From assembly GCA_943735955.1 (NCBI GenBank), contig CALSEQ010000033.1, positions 589,001 to 653,000 of the forward strand: DNA of 64,000 nt, written 5' to 3'. Below, piece after piece: positions 31,151 through 47,000 of this stretch (its first letter is position 1; every line of letters begins with the position of its first letter). Below the pieces are notes generated by a model, which was not told the origin of the DNA, did no database searches, and was given only the letters and a program-made list of their open reading frames with translations. Origin of the DNA: Piscicola geometra (taxonomy: Eukaryota > Annelida > Clitellata > Hirudinida > Piscicolidae). A program made the position numbers and the translations under genes.

Positions 31151-34100
31151 ATATATGTAAATATGCAATATATGTAAATATGCAATATATACAAATATGC
31201 AATATATCTAAATATGCAATATATGTAAGTATGCAATATATGTAAATATGCAATATATGTAAAGATGCAATCTATGTAATTATGCAATATATGTAGTTAT
31301 GCACTCTATGTAAATATGCAATATATGTAAATATGCAATATATGTAAATATGCAATATATGTAAATATGCAATATATGTAAATATGCAAATATGCAATAT
31401 ATGCAAATATGCAATATGTGTAAATATGCAATATATGTAAATATGCAATATATGTAAATATGCAATATATGTAAATATGCAATATATGCAAATATGCAAT
31501 ATATGTAAATATGCAATAAATGTAAATATGCAATATATGTGAATATGCAATATATGTCAATATGCAATATATGTAACTATGCAATATATGTAAATATGCA
31601 ATATATGTAAATATGCAAATATGCAATATATGCAAATATGCAATATATGCAAATATGCAATATATGCAAATATTCAATATATGTAAATATGCAATATATG
31701 TAAATATGCAATATATGTAAATATGCAATATATGTAAATATGCAATATATGTAAATATGCAATATATGTAAATATGCAATATATGTAAATATGCAATATA
31801 TGTAAATATGCAATATATGCAAATATGCAATATATGTAAATATGCAAATATGCAATATATGCAAATATGCAATATGTGTAAATATGCAATATATGTAAAT
31901 ATGCAATATATGTAAATATGCAATATATGTAAATATGCAATATATGCAAATATGCAATATATGTAAATATGCAATAAATGTAAATATGCAATATATGTCA
32001 ATATGCAATATATGTAACTATGCAATATATGTAAATATGCAATATATGTAAATATGCAAATATGCAATATATGCAAATATGCAATATATGCAAATATGCA
32101 ATATATGCAAATATTAAATATATGTAAATATGCAATATATGTAAATATGCAATATATGTAAATATGCAATATATGTAAATATGCAATATATGTAAATATG
32201 CAATATATGTAAATATGCAATATATGTAAATATGCAATATATGTAAATATGCAATATATGCAAATATGCAATATATGTAAATATGCAATAAATGTAAATA
32301 TGCAATATATGTAAATATGCAATATATGTAAATATGCAATATATGTAAATATGCAATATATGTAAATATGCAATATATGTAAATATGCAGTATATGTAAA
32401 TATGCAATATAAGTAAATATGCAATATATGTAAATATGCAAATATGCAATATATGCAAATATGCAATATATGCAAATATGCAATATATGTAAATATGCAA
32501 TATATGTAAATATGCAATATATGTAATTATGCAATATATGTAAATATGCAATATATGTAAATATGCAATATATGTAAATATGCAATATATGTAAATATGC
32601 AATATATGTAAATATGCAATATATGAAACTATGCAATATATGTAAATATGCAAATATGCAATATATGCAAAAATGCAATATATGCAAATATGCAATATAT
32701 GTAAATATGCAATATATGTAAATATGCAATATATGTAAATATGCAATATATGTAAATATGCAATATATGTAAATATGCAATATAAGTAAATATGCAATAT
32801 ATGTAAATATGCAATATATGTAAATATGCAATATATGAAAATATGCAATATATGTAAATATGCAAATATGCAATATATGCAAATATGCAATATATGTAAA
32901 TATGCAATATATGTAAATATGCAATATATGTAAATATGCAATATATGCAAATATGCAATATATGCAAATATGCAATATATGTAAATATGCGATAAATGTA
33001 AATATGCAATATATGTAAATATGCAATATATGTAAATATGCAATATATGTAAATATGCAATATATGTAAATATGCAATATATGTAAATATGCAATATATG
33101 CAAATATGCAATATATTTAAATATGCAATATATGTAAATATGCAATATATGTAAATATGCAATATATGTAAAGATGCAATATATGTAATTATGCAATATA
33201 TGTAAATATGCAATTTATGTAAATATGCAATATATGTAAATATGCAATATATGTAAATATGCAATATATGTAAATATGCAATATATGTAAATATGCAAAT
33301 ATGCAATATATGCAAATATGCAATATGTGTAACTATGCAATATATGTAAATATGCAATTTAGGTAAATATGCAATATATGTAAATATGCAATATATGTAA
33401 ATATGCAATATATGTAAATATGCAAATATGCAATATATGCAAATATGCAATATGTGTAAATATGCAATATATGTAAATAAGCAATATATGTAAATATGCA
33501 ATATATGTAAATATGCAATATATGCAAATATGCAATATATGTAAATATGCAATAAATGTAAATATGCAATATATGTAAAAATGCAATATATGTAAATATG
33601 CAATATATGTGAATATGCAATTTATGTAAATATGCAATATATGTTAATGCAATATATGTAAATATGCAATATATGTAAACATGCAATATATGTAAATATG
33701 CAAATATGCAATATATGCAAATATGCAATCTATGTAAATATGCAATATATGTAAATATGCAATATATGTGAATATGCAATATATTTAAATATGCAATTTA
33801 TGTAAATATGCAATATATGTAAATATGCAATATATGTAAATATGCAATATATGTAAATATGCAATATATGTAAATATGCAAGATATGTAAATATGCAATA
33901 TATGTAAATATGCAATATATGCAAATATGCAATATATGTAAATATGCAATATATGTAAATAAGCAATATATGTAAATATGCAATATATGTAAATATGCAA
34001 TATATGTAAATATGCAATATATGTAAATAGGCAATATATGTAAATATGCAATATATGTAAATGCAATATATGTAAATAAGCAATATATGTAAATATGCAA

Positions 34101-34362
34101 TATATGTAAATATGCAATATATGTAAATATGCAATATATGTAAATATGCAATATATGTAAATATGCAATATATGTAAATATGCAAATATGCAATATATGC
34201 AAATATTCAATCTATGTAAATATGCAATATATGTAAATATGCAATATATGTAAATATGCAATATATGTTAATATGCAATTTATGTAAATATGCATTATAT
34301 GTAATAATGCAATATATGTAAATATGCAATATATGTAAATATGCAATATATGTAAATATGCA
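31150..34362 (+). repeat. 3,212-bp higher-order block, copy 1
   Basis: This block is followed immediately by a copy at an offset of exactly 3,212 bp. Pairs of rare marks include ATATACAAAT near 31188 with 34400, GTAGTTATGCACTCTATG near 31293 with 34505, the 2-bp-deleted unit GTTAATGCAAT near 33652 with 36864, and GTAATAATG at 34301 with 37513. The offset never changes along the block, so no unit has been gained or lost since duplication. Over the parts I compared I found two substitutions: A at 32116 against C at 35328, and T at 34207 against G at 37419. Boundaries are uncertain by about 100 bp. Confidence 0.9.
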
Positions 34363-37300
34363 ATATATGTAAATATGCAATATATGTAAATATGCAATAT
34401 ATACAAATATGCAATATATCTAAATATGCAATATATGTAAGTATGCAATATATGTAAATATGCAATATATGTAAAGATGCAATCTATGTAATTATGCAAT
34501 ATATGTAGTTATGCACTCTATGTAAATATGCAATATATGTAAATATGCAATATATGTAAATATGCAATATATGTAAATATGCAATATATGTAAATATGCA
34601 AATATGCAATATATGCAAATATGCAATATGTGTAAATATGCAATATATGTAAATATGCAATATATGTAAATATGCAATATATGTAAATATGCAATATATG
34701 CAAATATGCAATATATGTAAATATGCAATAAATGTAAATATGCAATATATGTGAATATGCAATATATGTCAATATGCAATATATGTAACTATGCAATATA
34801 TGTAAATATGCAATATATGTAAATATGCAAATATGCAATATATGCAAATATGCAATATATGCAAATATGCAATATATGCAAATATTCAATATATGTAAAT
34901 ATGCAATATATGTAAATATGCAATATATGTAAATATGCAATATATGTAAATATGCAATATATGTAAATATGCAATATATGTAAATATGCAATATATGTAA
35001 ATATGCAATATATGTAAATATGCAATATATGCAAATATGCAATATATGTAAATATGCAAATATGCAATATATGCAAATATGCAATATGTGTAAATATGCA
35101 ATATATGTAAATATGCAATATATGTAAATATGCAATATATGTAAATATGCAATATATGCAAATATGCAATATATGTAAATATGCAATAAATGTAAATATG
35201 CAATATATGTCAATATGCAATATATGTAACTATGCAATATATGTAAATATGCAATATATGTAAATATGCAAATATGCAATATATGCAAATATGCAATATA
35301 TGCAAATATGCAATATATGCAAATATTCAATATATGTAAATATGCAATATATGTAAATATGCAATATATGTAAATATGCAATATATGTAAATATGCAATA
35401 TATGTAAATATGCAATATATGTAAATATGCAATATATGTAAATATGCAATATATGTAAATATGCAATATATGCAAATATGCAATATATGTAAATATGCAA
35501 TAAATGTAAATATGCAATATATGTAAATATGCAATATATGTAAATATGCAATATATGTAAATATGCAATATATGTAAATATGCAATATATGTAAATATGC
35601 AGTATATGTAAATATGCAATATAAGTAAATATGCAATATATGTAAATATGCAAATATGCAATATATGCAAATATGCAATATATGCAAATATGCAATATAT
35701 GTAAATATGCAATATATGTAAATATGCAATATATGTAATTATGCAATATATGTAAATATGCAATATATGTAAATATGCAATATATGTAAATATGCAATAT
35801 ATGTAAATATGCAATATATGTAAATATGCAATATATGAAACTATGCAATATATGTAAATATGCAAATATGCAATATATGCAAAAATGCAATATATGCAAA
35901 TATGCAATATATGTAAATATGCAATATATGTAAATATGCAATATATGTAAATATGCAATATATGTAAATATGCAATATATGTAAATATGCAATATAAGTA
36001 AATATGCAATATATGTAAATATGCAATATATGTAAATATGCAATATATGAAAATATGCAATATATGTAAATATGCAAATATGCAATATATGCAAATATGC
36101 AATATATGTAAATATGCAATATATGTAAATATGCAATATATGTAAATATGCAATATATGCAAATATGCAATATATGCAAATATGCAATATATGTAAATAT
36201 GCGATAAATGTAAATATGCAATATATGTAAATATGCAATATATGTAAATATGCAATATATGTAAATATGCAATATATGTAAATATGCAATATATGTAAAT
36301 ATGCAATATATGCAAATATGCAATATATTTAAATATGCAATATATGTAAATATGCAATATATGTAAATATGCAATATATGTAAAGATGCAATATATGTAA
36401 TTATGCAATATATGTAAATATGCAATTTATGTAAATATGCAATATATGTAAATATGCAATATATGTAAATATGCAATATATGTAAATATGCAATATATGT
36501 AAATATGCAAATATGCAATATATGCAAATATGCAATATGTGTAACTATGCAATATATGTAAATATGCAATTTAGGTAAATATGCAATATATGTAAATATG
36601 CAATATATGTAAATATGCAATATATGTAAATATGCAAATATGCAATATATGCAAATATGCAATATGTGTAAATATGCAATATATGTAAATAAGCAATATA
36701 TGTAAATATGCAATATATGTAAATATGCAATATATGCAAATATGCAATATATGTAAATATGCAATAAATGTAAATATGCAATATATGTAAAAATGCAATA
36801 TATGTAAATATGCAATATATGTGAATATGCAATTTATGTAAATATGCAATATATGTTAATGCAATATATGTAAATATGCAATATATGTAAACATGCAATA
36901 TATGTAAATATGCAAATATGCAATATATGCAAATATGCAATCTATGTAAATATGCAATATATGTAAATATGCAATATATGTGAATATGCAATATATTTAA
37001 ATATGCAATTTATGTAAATATGCAATATATGTAAATATGCAATATATGTAAATATGCAATATATGTAAATATGCAATATATGTAAATATGCAAGATATGT
37101 AAATATGCAATATATGTAAATATGCAATATATGCAAATATGCAATATATGTAAATATGCAATATATGTAAATAAGCAATATATGTAAATATGCAATATAT
37201 GTAAATATGCAATATATGTAAATATGCAATATATGTAAATAGGCAATATATGTAAATATGCAATATATGTAAATGCAATATATGTAAATAAGCAATATAT

Positions 37301-37574
37301 GTAAATATGCAATATATGTAAATATGCAATATATGTAAATATGCAATATATGTAAATATGCAATATATGTAAATATGCAATATATGTAAATATGCAAATA
37401 TGCAATATATGCAAATATGCAATCTATGTAAATATGCAATATATGTAAATATGCAATATATGTAAATATGCAATATATGTTAATATGCAATTTATGTAAA
37501 TATGCATTATATGTAATAATGCAATATATGTAAATATGCAATATATGTAAATATGCAATATATGTAAATATGCA
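34362..37574 (+). repeat. 3,212-bp higher-order block, copy 2
   Basis: This is the near-identical tandem partner of the preceding block. The match ends near 37574: AAAGATGC at about 37604 has no partner at 34392, where the first copy instead starts ATATACAAAT, the beginning of copy 2. The junction between the copies is therefore inside ordinary 17-mers. That fits unequal exchange between misaligned arrays, although the mechanism is inference. Confidence 0.88.
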
Positions 37575-40500
37575 AGATATGTAAATATGCAATATATGTA
37601 AAGATGCAATATATGCAAATATGCAATATATGTAAATATGCAATATATGTAAATAAGCAATATATGTAAATATGCAATATATGTAAATATGCAATATATG
37701 TAAATATGCAATATATGTAAATATGCAATATATGTAAATATGCAATATATGTAAATATGTAATATATGTAAATATGCAATATATGTAAATATGCAATATA
37801 TGTAAATAAGCAATATATGTAAATATGCAATATAGGTAAATATGCAATATATGTAAATATGCAATATATGTAAATATGCAATATATGTAAATATGCAATA
37901 TATGCAAATTTGCAAAATATGTAAATATGCAATATATGTAAATATGCAATATATGTAAATATGCAATATATGTAAATATGCAAAATATGTAAATATGCAA
38001 TACATGTAAATATGCAATATATGTAAATATGCAATATATGTAAATATGCAATATATGTAAATATGCAATATATGTAAATATGCAATAAATGTAAATATGC
38101 AATATATGTAAATATGCAATATATGTAAATATGCAATATATGTAAATATGCAATATATGTAAATATGCAATATATGTAAATATGCATAATATGTAAATAT
38201 GCAATATATGTGAATATGCAATTTATGTAAATATGCAATATATGTAAATGCAATATATGTAAATAAGCAATATATGTAAATATGCAATATATGTAAATAT
38301 GCAATATATGTAAATATGCAATATATGTAAATATGCAATATATGTAAATATGCAATATATGTAAATATGCAAATATGCAATATATGCAAATATGCAATCT
38401 ATGTAAATATGCAATATATGTAAATATGCAATATATGTAAATATGCAATATATGTTAATATGCAATTTATGTAAATATGCATTATATGTAATAATGCAAT
38501 ATATGTAAATATGCAATATATGTAAATATGCAATACATGTAAATATGCAAGATATGTAAATATGCAATATATGTAAATATGCAATATATGCAAATATGCA
38601 ATATATGTAAATATGCAATATATGTAAATAAGCAATATATGTAAATATGCAATATATGTAAATATGCAATATATGTAAATATGCAATATATGTAAATAGG
38701 CAATATATGTAAATATGCAATATATGTAACAATGCAATATATGTAAATATGCAATATATGTAAATATGCAAATATGCAAATATGCAATATATGCAAATAT
38801 GCAATATGTGTAAATATGCAATATATGTAAATATGCAATATATGTAAATATGCAATATATGTTAATATGCAATTTATGTAAATATGCATTATATGTAATA
38901 ATGCAATATATGTAAATATGCAATATATGTAAATATGCAATATATGTAAATATGCAAGATATGTAAATATGCAATATATGTAAATATGCAATATATGCAA
39001 ACATGCAATATATGTAAATATGCAATATATGTAAATAAGCAATATATGTAAATATGCAATATATGTAAATATGCAATATATGTAAATATGCAATATATGT
39101 AAATATGCAATATATGTAAATATGCAATATATGTAAATATGTAATATATGTAAATATGCAATATATGTAAATATGCAATATAGGTAAATAAGCAATATAT
39201 GTAAATATGCAATATAGGTAAATATGCAATATATGTAAATATGCAATATATGTAAATATGCAATATATGTAAATATGCAATATATGCAAATTTGCAAAAT
39301 ATGTAAATATGCAATATATGTAAATATGCAATATATGTAAATATGCAATATATGTAAATATGCAATATATGTAAATATGCAATATATGTAAATATGCAAT
39401 ATATGTAAATATGCAATATATGTAAATATGCAATATATGTAAATATGCAATATATGTAAATATGCAATAAATGTAAATATGCAATATATGTAAATATGCA
39501 ATATATGTAAATATGCAATATATGTAAATATGCAATATATGTAAATATGCAATATATGCAAAAATGCAATATATGTAAATATGCAATATATGTAAATATG
39601 CAATATATGTAAATATGCAATATATGTAAATATGCATAATATGTAAATATGCAATATATGTGAATATGCAATTTATGTAAATATGCAATATATGTAAATG
39701 CAATATATGTAAATAAGCAATATATGTAAATATGCAATATATGTAAATATGCAATATATGTAAATATGCAATATATGTAAATATGCAATATATGTAAATA
39801 TGCAATATATGTAAATATGCAATATATGTAAATATGCAAATATGCAATATATGCAAATGTGCAATCTATGTAAATATGCAATATATGTAAATATGCAATA
39901 TATGTAAATATGCAATATATGTTAATATGCAATTTATGTAAATATGCATTATATGTAATAATGCAATATATGTAAATATGCAATATATGTAAATATGCAA
40001 TATATGTAAATATGCAAGATATGTAAATATGCAATATATGTAAATATGCAATATATGCAAATATGCAATATATGTAAATATGCAATATATGTAAATAAGC
40101 AATATATGTAAATATGCAATATATGTAAATATGCAATATATGTAAATATGCAATATATGTAAATAGGCAATATATGTAAATATGCAATATATGTAACAAT
40201 GCAATATATGTAAATATGCAATATATGTAAATATGCAAATATGCAAATATGCAATATATGCAAATATGCAATATGTGTAAATATGCAATATATGTAAATA
40301 TGCAATATATGCAAATATGCAATATATGTAAATATGCAATAAATGTAAATATGCAATATATGTAAATATGCAATATATGTAAATATGCAATATATGTAAA
40401 TATGCAATATATGTAAATATGCAATATATGTAAATATGCAATATATGCAAATATGCAATATATGTAAATATGCAATAAATGTAAATATGCAATATATGTA

Positions 40501-43200
40501 AATATGCAATATATGTAAATATGCAATATATGTAAATATGCAAATATGCAATATATGCAAATATGCAATATATGCAAATATTCAATATATGTAAATATGC
40601 AATATATGTAAATATGCAATATATGTAAATATGCAATATATGTAAATATGCAATATATGTAAATATGCAATATATGTATATATGCAATATATGTAAATAT
40701 GCAATATATGTAAATATGCAATATATGCAAATATGCAATATATGTAAATATGCAATAAATGTAAATATGCAATATATGTAAATATGCAATATATGTAAAT
40801 ATGCAATATATGTAAATATGCAATATATGTAAATATGCAATATATGTAAATATGCAATATATGTAAATATGCAATATATGTAAATATGCAATATATGTAA
40901 ATTTGCAAATATGCAATATATGCAAATATGCAATATATGCAAATATGCAATATAGGTAAATATGCAATATATGTAAATATGCAATATATGTAAATATGCA
41001 CTATATGTAAATATGCAATATATGTAAATATGCAATATATGTAAATATGCAGTATATGTAAATATGCAATAAATGTAAATATGCAATATATGTAAATATG
41101 CAATATATGTAAATATGTATTATATGTAAATATGCAATATATGTAAATATGCAATATATGTAAATATGCAATATATGTAAATGCAATATATGTAAATAAG
41201 CAATATATGTAAATATGCAATATATGTAAATATGCAATATATGTAAATATGCAATATATGTAAATATGCAATATATGTAAATATGCAAATATGCAATATA
41301 TGCAAATATGCAATCTATGTAAATATGCAATATATGTAAATATGCAATATATGTAAATATGCAATATATGTTAATATGCAATTTATGTAAATATGCAATA
41401 TATGTAATAATGCAATATATGTAAATATGCAATATATGTAAATATGCAATATATGTAAATATGCAATATATGTAAATATGCAATATTTGTAAATGCAATA
41501 TATGTAAATAAGCAATATATGTAAATATGCAATATATGTAAATATGCAATATATGTAAATATGCAATATATGTAAATATGCAATATATGTAAATATGCAA
41601 TATATGTAAATATGCAAATATGCAATATATGCAAATATGCAATCTATGTAAATATGCAATATATGTAAATATGCAATATATGTAAATATGCATTATATGT
41701 TAATATGCAATTTATGTAAATATGCAATATATGTAATAATGCAATATATGTAAATATGCAATATATGTAAATATGCAATATATGTAAATATGCAAGATAT
41801 GTAAATATGCAATATATGTAAATATGCAATATATGCAAATATGCAATATATGTAAATATGCAATATATGTAAGTAAGCAATATATGTAAATATGCAATAT
41901 ATGTAAATATGCAATATATGTAAATATGCAATATATGTAAAAAGGCAATATATGTAAATATGCAATATATGTAACAATGCAATATATGTAAATATGCAAT
42001 ATATGTAAATATGCAAATATGCAAATATGCAATATATGCAAATATGCAATATGTGTAAATATGCAATATATGTAAATATGCAATATATGTAACTATGCAA
42101 TATAAGTAAATATGCAATATATGTAAATATGCAATATATGTAAATATGCAATATATGTAAATATGCAATATATGTAAATATGCAATATATGTAAATATGC
42201 AATATATGTAAATATGCAATATATGCAAATATGCAATATATGTAAATATGCAATAAATGTAAATATGCAATATATGTAAATATGCAATATATGTAAATAT
42301 GCAATATATGTAAATATGCAAATATGCAATATATGCAAATATGCAATATATGCAAATATTCAGTATATGTAAAAAGGCAATATATGTAAATATGCAATAT
42401 ATGTAAATATGCAATATATGTAAATATGCAATATATGTAAATATGCAATATATGTAAATATGCAATATATGTAAATATGCAATATATGTAAATATGCAAT
42501 ATATGCAAATATGCAATATAGGTAAATATGCAATAAATGTAAATATGCAATATATGTAAATATGCAATATATGTAAACATGCAATATATGTAAATATGCA
42601 ATATATGTAAATATGCAATATATGTAAATATGCAATATATGTAAATATGCAATATATGTAAATATGCAATATATGTAAATTTGCAAATATGCAATATATG
42701 CAAATATGCAATATATGCAAATATGCAATATATGCAAATATGCAATATATGTAAATATGCAATATATGTAAATATGCACTATATGTAAATATGCAATATA
42801 TGTAAATATGCAATATATGTAAATATGCAGTATATGTAAATATGCAATAAATGTAAATATGCAATATATGTAAATATGCAATATATGTAAATATGCAATA
42901 TATGTAAATATGCAATATATGTAAATATGCAATATATGTGAATATGCAATATATGTAAATATGCAATATATGCAAAAATGCAATATATGTAAAAATGCAA
43001 TAAATGTAAATATGCAATATATGTAAATATGCAATATATGTAAATATGCAATATATGTGAATATGCAATTTATGTAAATATGCAATATATGTAAATGCAA
43101 TATATGTAAATATGCAAGATATGTAAATATGCAATATATGTAAATATGCAATGTATGCAAATATGCAATGTATGTAAATATGCAATATATGTAAATAAGC
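37500..43200 (+). repeat. Irregular domain marked by GTAATAATG and 2-bp-deleted units
   Basis: The GTAATAATG unit (often preceded by GCATTATAT) occurs at 37513, 38488, 38895, 39955, 41404 and 41733, with spacings of 975, 407, 1,060, 1,449 and 329 bp. A 15-bp unit in which GTAAATATGCAAT is shortened to GTAAATGCAAT, usually followed by GTAAATAAGC, occurs near 37271, 38247, 39697, 41179, 41493 and 43093. The marks keep a similar order but different spacings, so this is a higher-order family with many internal gains and losses. No gene is visible. Confidence 0.78.
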
Positions 43201-44050
43201 AATATATGTAAATATGCAATATATGTAAATATGCAATACATGTAAATATGCAATATATGTAAATAGGCAATATATGTAAATATGCAATATATGTAACAAT
43301 GCAATATATGTAAATATGTAATATATGTAAATATGCAAATATGCAAATATGCAATATATGCAAATATGCAATATGTGTAAATATGCAATATATGTAAATA
43401 TGCAATATATGTAAATACGCAATATAAGTAAATATGTAATATATGTAAATATGCAATATATGTAAATATGCAATATATGTAAATATGCAATATATGTAAA
43501 TATGCAAAGTATGTAAACATGCAATATATGTAAATATGCAATATATGTAAATATGCAAATATGCAATATATGCAAATATGCAATATATGCAAATATTCAA
43601 TATATGTAAATATGCAATACATGTAAATATGCAATATATGTAAATATGCATTATATGTAAATATGCAATATATGTAAATATGCAATATATGTAAATATGC
43701 AATATATGTAAATATGCAATATATGTAAATATGCAATATATGTAAATATGCAATATATGTAAATATGCAAATATGCAATATATGCAAATATGCAATATAT
43801 GCAAATATGCAATATATGTAAATATGCAATATATGTAAATATGCAATATATGTAAATATGCAATATATGTAAATATGCAATATATGTAAATATGCAATAT
43901 ATGTAAATATGCAATATAAGTAAATATGCAATATATGTAAATATGCAATATATGTAAATATGCAATATATGTAAATATGCAAATATGCAATATATGCAAA
44001 TATGCAATATATGCAAATATGCAATATATGTAAATATGCAATATATGTAA
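43200..44050 (+). repeat. Transitional satellite segment with landmark module
   Basis: Mostly consensus units. It includes one full landmark module (ATGTGTAAAT at 43375, AAAGTATGTAAACATG at 43508) and a pair of adjacent 8-bp steps near 43337. It separates the GTAATAATG domain from the ATATTG domain to its right. No gene is visible. Confidence 0.68.
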
Positions 44051-47000
44051 ATATGAAATATTGTAAATATGCAATATATGTAAATATGCAATATATGTAA
44101 ATATGCATTATATGTAAATATGCAATATATGTAAATATGCAATATATGCAAATATGCAATATATGTAAATATGCAATATATGTAAATATGCAATATATGT
44201 AAATATGCAATATATGTAAAGATGCAAAATATGTAATTTTGCATTATATGTAAATATGCAATATATGTAAATATGCAATATATGTAATTATGCATTATAT
44301 GTAAATATGCAATATATGTAAATATGCAATAGATGTAAATATGCAATATATGTAAATATGCAATATATGTAAAGATGTAATATATGTAAATATGCAAATA
44401 TGCAATATATGCAAATATGCAATATATGCAAATATGCAACATATGCAAATATGCAATATATGCAAATATGCAATATATGTAAATATGCAATATATGTAAA
44501 TATGCAATATATGTAAATATGCAATATATGTAAATATGCAATATATGTAAATATGCAATATATGTAAATATGCAATATATGTAAATATGCAATATATGTA
44601 AATATGCAATATATGTAAATATGCAATATATGTAAATATGCAATATATGTAAATATGCAATATATGTAAATATGCAATATATGTAAATATGCAATATATG
44701 TAAATATGCAATATATGTAAATATGCAATATATGTAAATATGCAATATATGTAAATATGCATTATATGTAAGTATGCAATATATGTAAATATGCAATATA
44801 TGTAAATATGCAATAAATGTAAATATGCAATTTATGTAAATATGCAATATATGTAAATATGCAATATATGTAAATATGCAATATATGTAAATATGCAATA
44901 TATGTAAATATGCAATATGTGCAAAAATGCAATATATGTAAATATGCAAATATGCAATATATGCAAATATGCAATATATGCAAATATGCAATATATGTAA
45001 ATATGCAATAAATGTAAATATGCAATATATGTAAATATGCAATATATGTAAATATGCAATATATGTAAATATGCAATATAAGTAAATATGCAATATATGT
45101 AAATATGCAATATATGTAAATATGCAATATATGTAAATATGCAAATATGCAATATATGCAAATATGCAATATATGCAAATATGCAATATATGTAAATATG
45201 CAATATATGTAAATATGAAATATTGTAAATATGCAATATATGTAAATATGCAATATATGTAAATATGCATTATATGTAAATATGCAATATATGTAAATAT
45301 GCAATATATGCAAATATGCAATATATGTAAATATGCAATATATGTAAATATGCAATATATGTAAATATGCAATATATGTAAAGATGCAAAATATGTAATT
45401 ATGCATTATATGTAAATATGCAATATATGTAAATATGCAATATATGTAATTATGCATTATATGTAAATATGCAATATATGTAAATATGCAATATATGTAA
45501 ATATGCAATATATGTAAATATGCAATATATGTAAAGATGTAATATATGTAAATATGCAAATATGCAATATATGCAAATATGCAATATATGCAAATATGCA
45601 ACATATGCAAATATGCAATATATGCAAATATGCAATATATGTAAATATGCAATATATGTAAATATGCAATATATGTAAATATGCAATATATGCAAATATG
45701 CAATATATGCAAATATGCAATATATGCAAATATTCAATATATGTAAATATGCAATACATGTAAATATGCAATATATGTAAATATGCATTATATGTAATCA
45801 TGCAATATATGTAAATATGCAATATATGTAAATATGCAATATATGTAAATATGCAATATATGTAAATATGCAATATATGTAAATATGCAATATATCTAAA
45901 TATGCAAATATGCAATATATGCAAATATGCAATATATGCAAATATGCAATATATGTAAATATGCAATATATGTAAATATGCAATGTATGTAAATATGCAA
46001 TATATGTAAATATGCAATATATGTAAATATGCAATATATGTAAATATGCAATATAAGTAAATATGCAATATATGTGAATATGCAATATATGTAAATATGC
46101 AATATATGTAAATATGCAAATATGCAATATATGCAAATATGCAATATATGCAAATATGCAATATATGTAAATATGCAATATATGTAAATATGCAATATTG
46201 TAAATATGCAATATATGTAAATATGCAATATATGTAAATATGCAATATATGTAAATATGCAATATATGTAAATATGCAATATATGCAAATATGCAATATA
46301 TGTAAATATGCAATATATGTAAATATGCAATATATGTAAATATGCAATATATGTAAAGATGCAAAATATGTAATTATGCATTATATGTAAATATGCAATA
46401 TATGTAAATATGCAATATATGTAATTATGCATTATATGTAAATATGCAATATATGTAAATATGCAATATATGTAAATATGCAATATATGTAAATATGCAA
46501 TATATGTAAAGATGTAATATATGTAAATATGCAAATATGCAATATATGCAAATATGCAATATATGCAAATATGCAACATATGCAAATATGCAATATATGC
46601 AAATATGCAATATATGTAATTATGCAATATATGTAAATATGAAATATTGTAAATATGCAATATATGTAAATATGCAATATATGTAAATATGCATTATATG
46701 TAAATATGCAATATATGTAAATATGCAATATATGCAAATATGCAATATATGTAAATATGCAATATATGTAAATATGCAATATATGTAAATATGCAATATA
46801 TGTAAAGATGCAAAATATGTAATTTTGCATTATATGTAAATATGCAATATATGTAAATATGCAATATATGTAATTATGCATTATATGTAAATATGCAATA
46901 TATGTAAATATGCAATATATGTAAATATGCAATATATGTAAATATGCAATATATGTAAAGATGTAATATATGTAAATATGCAAATATGCAATATATGCAA

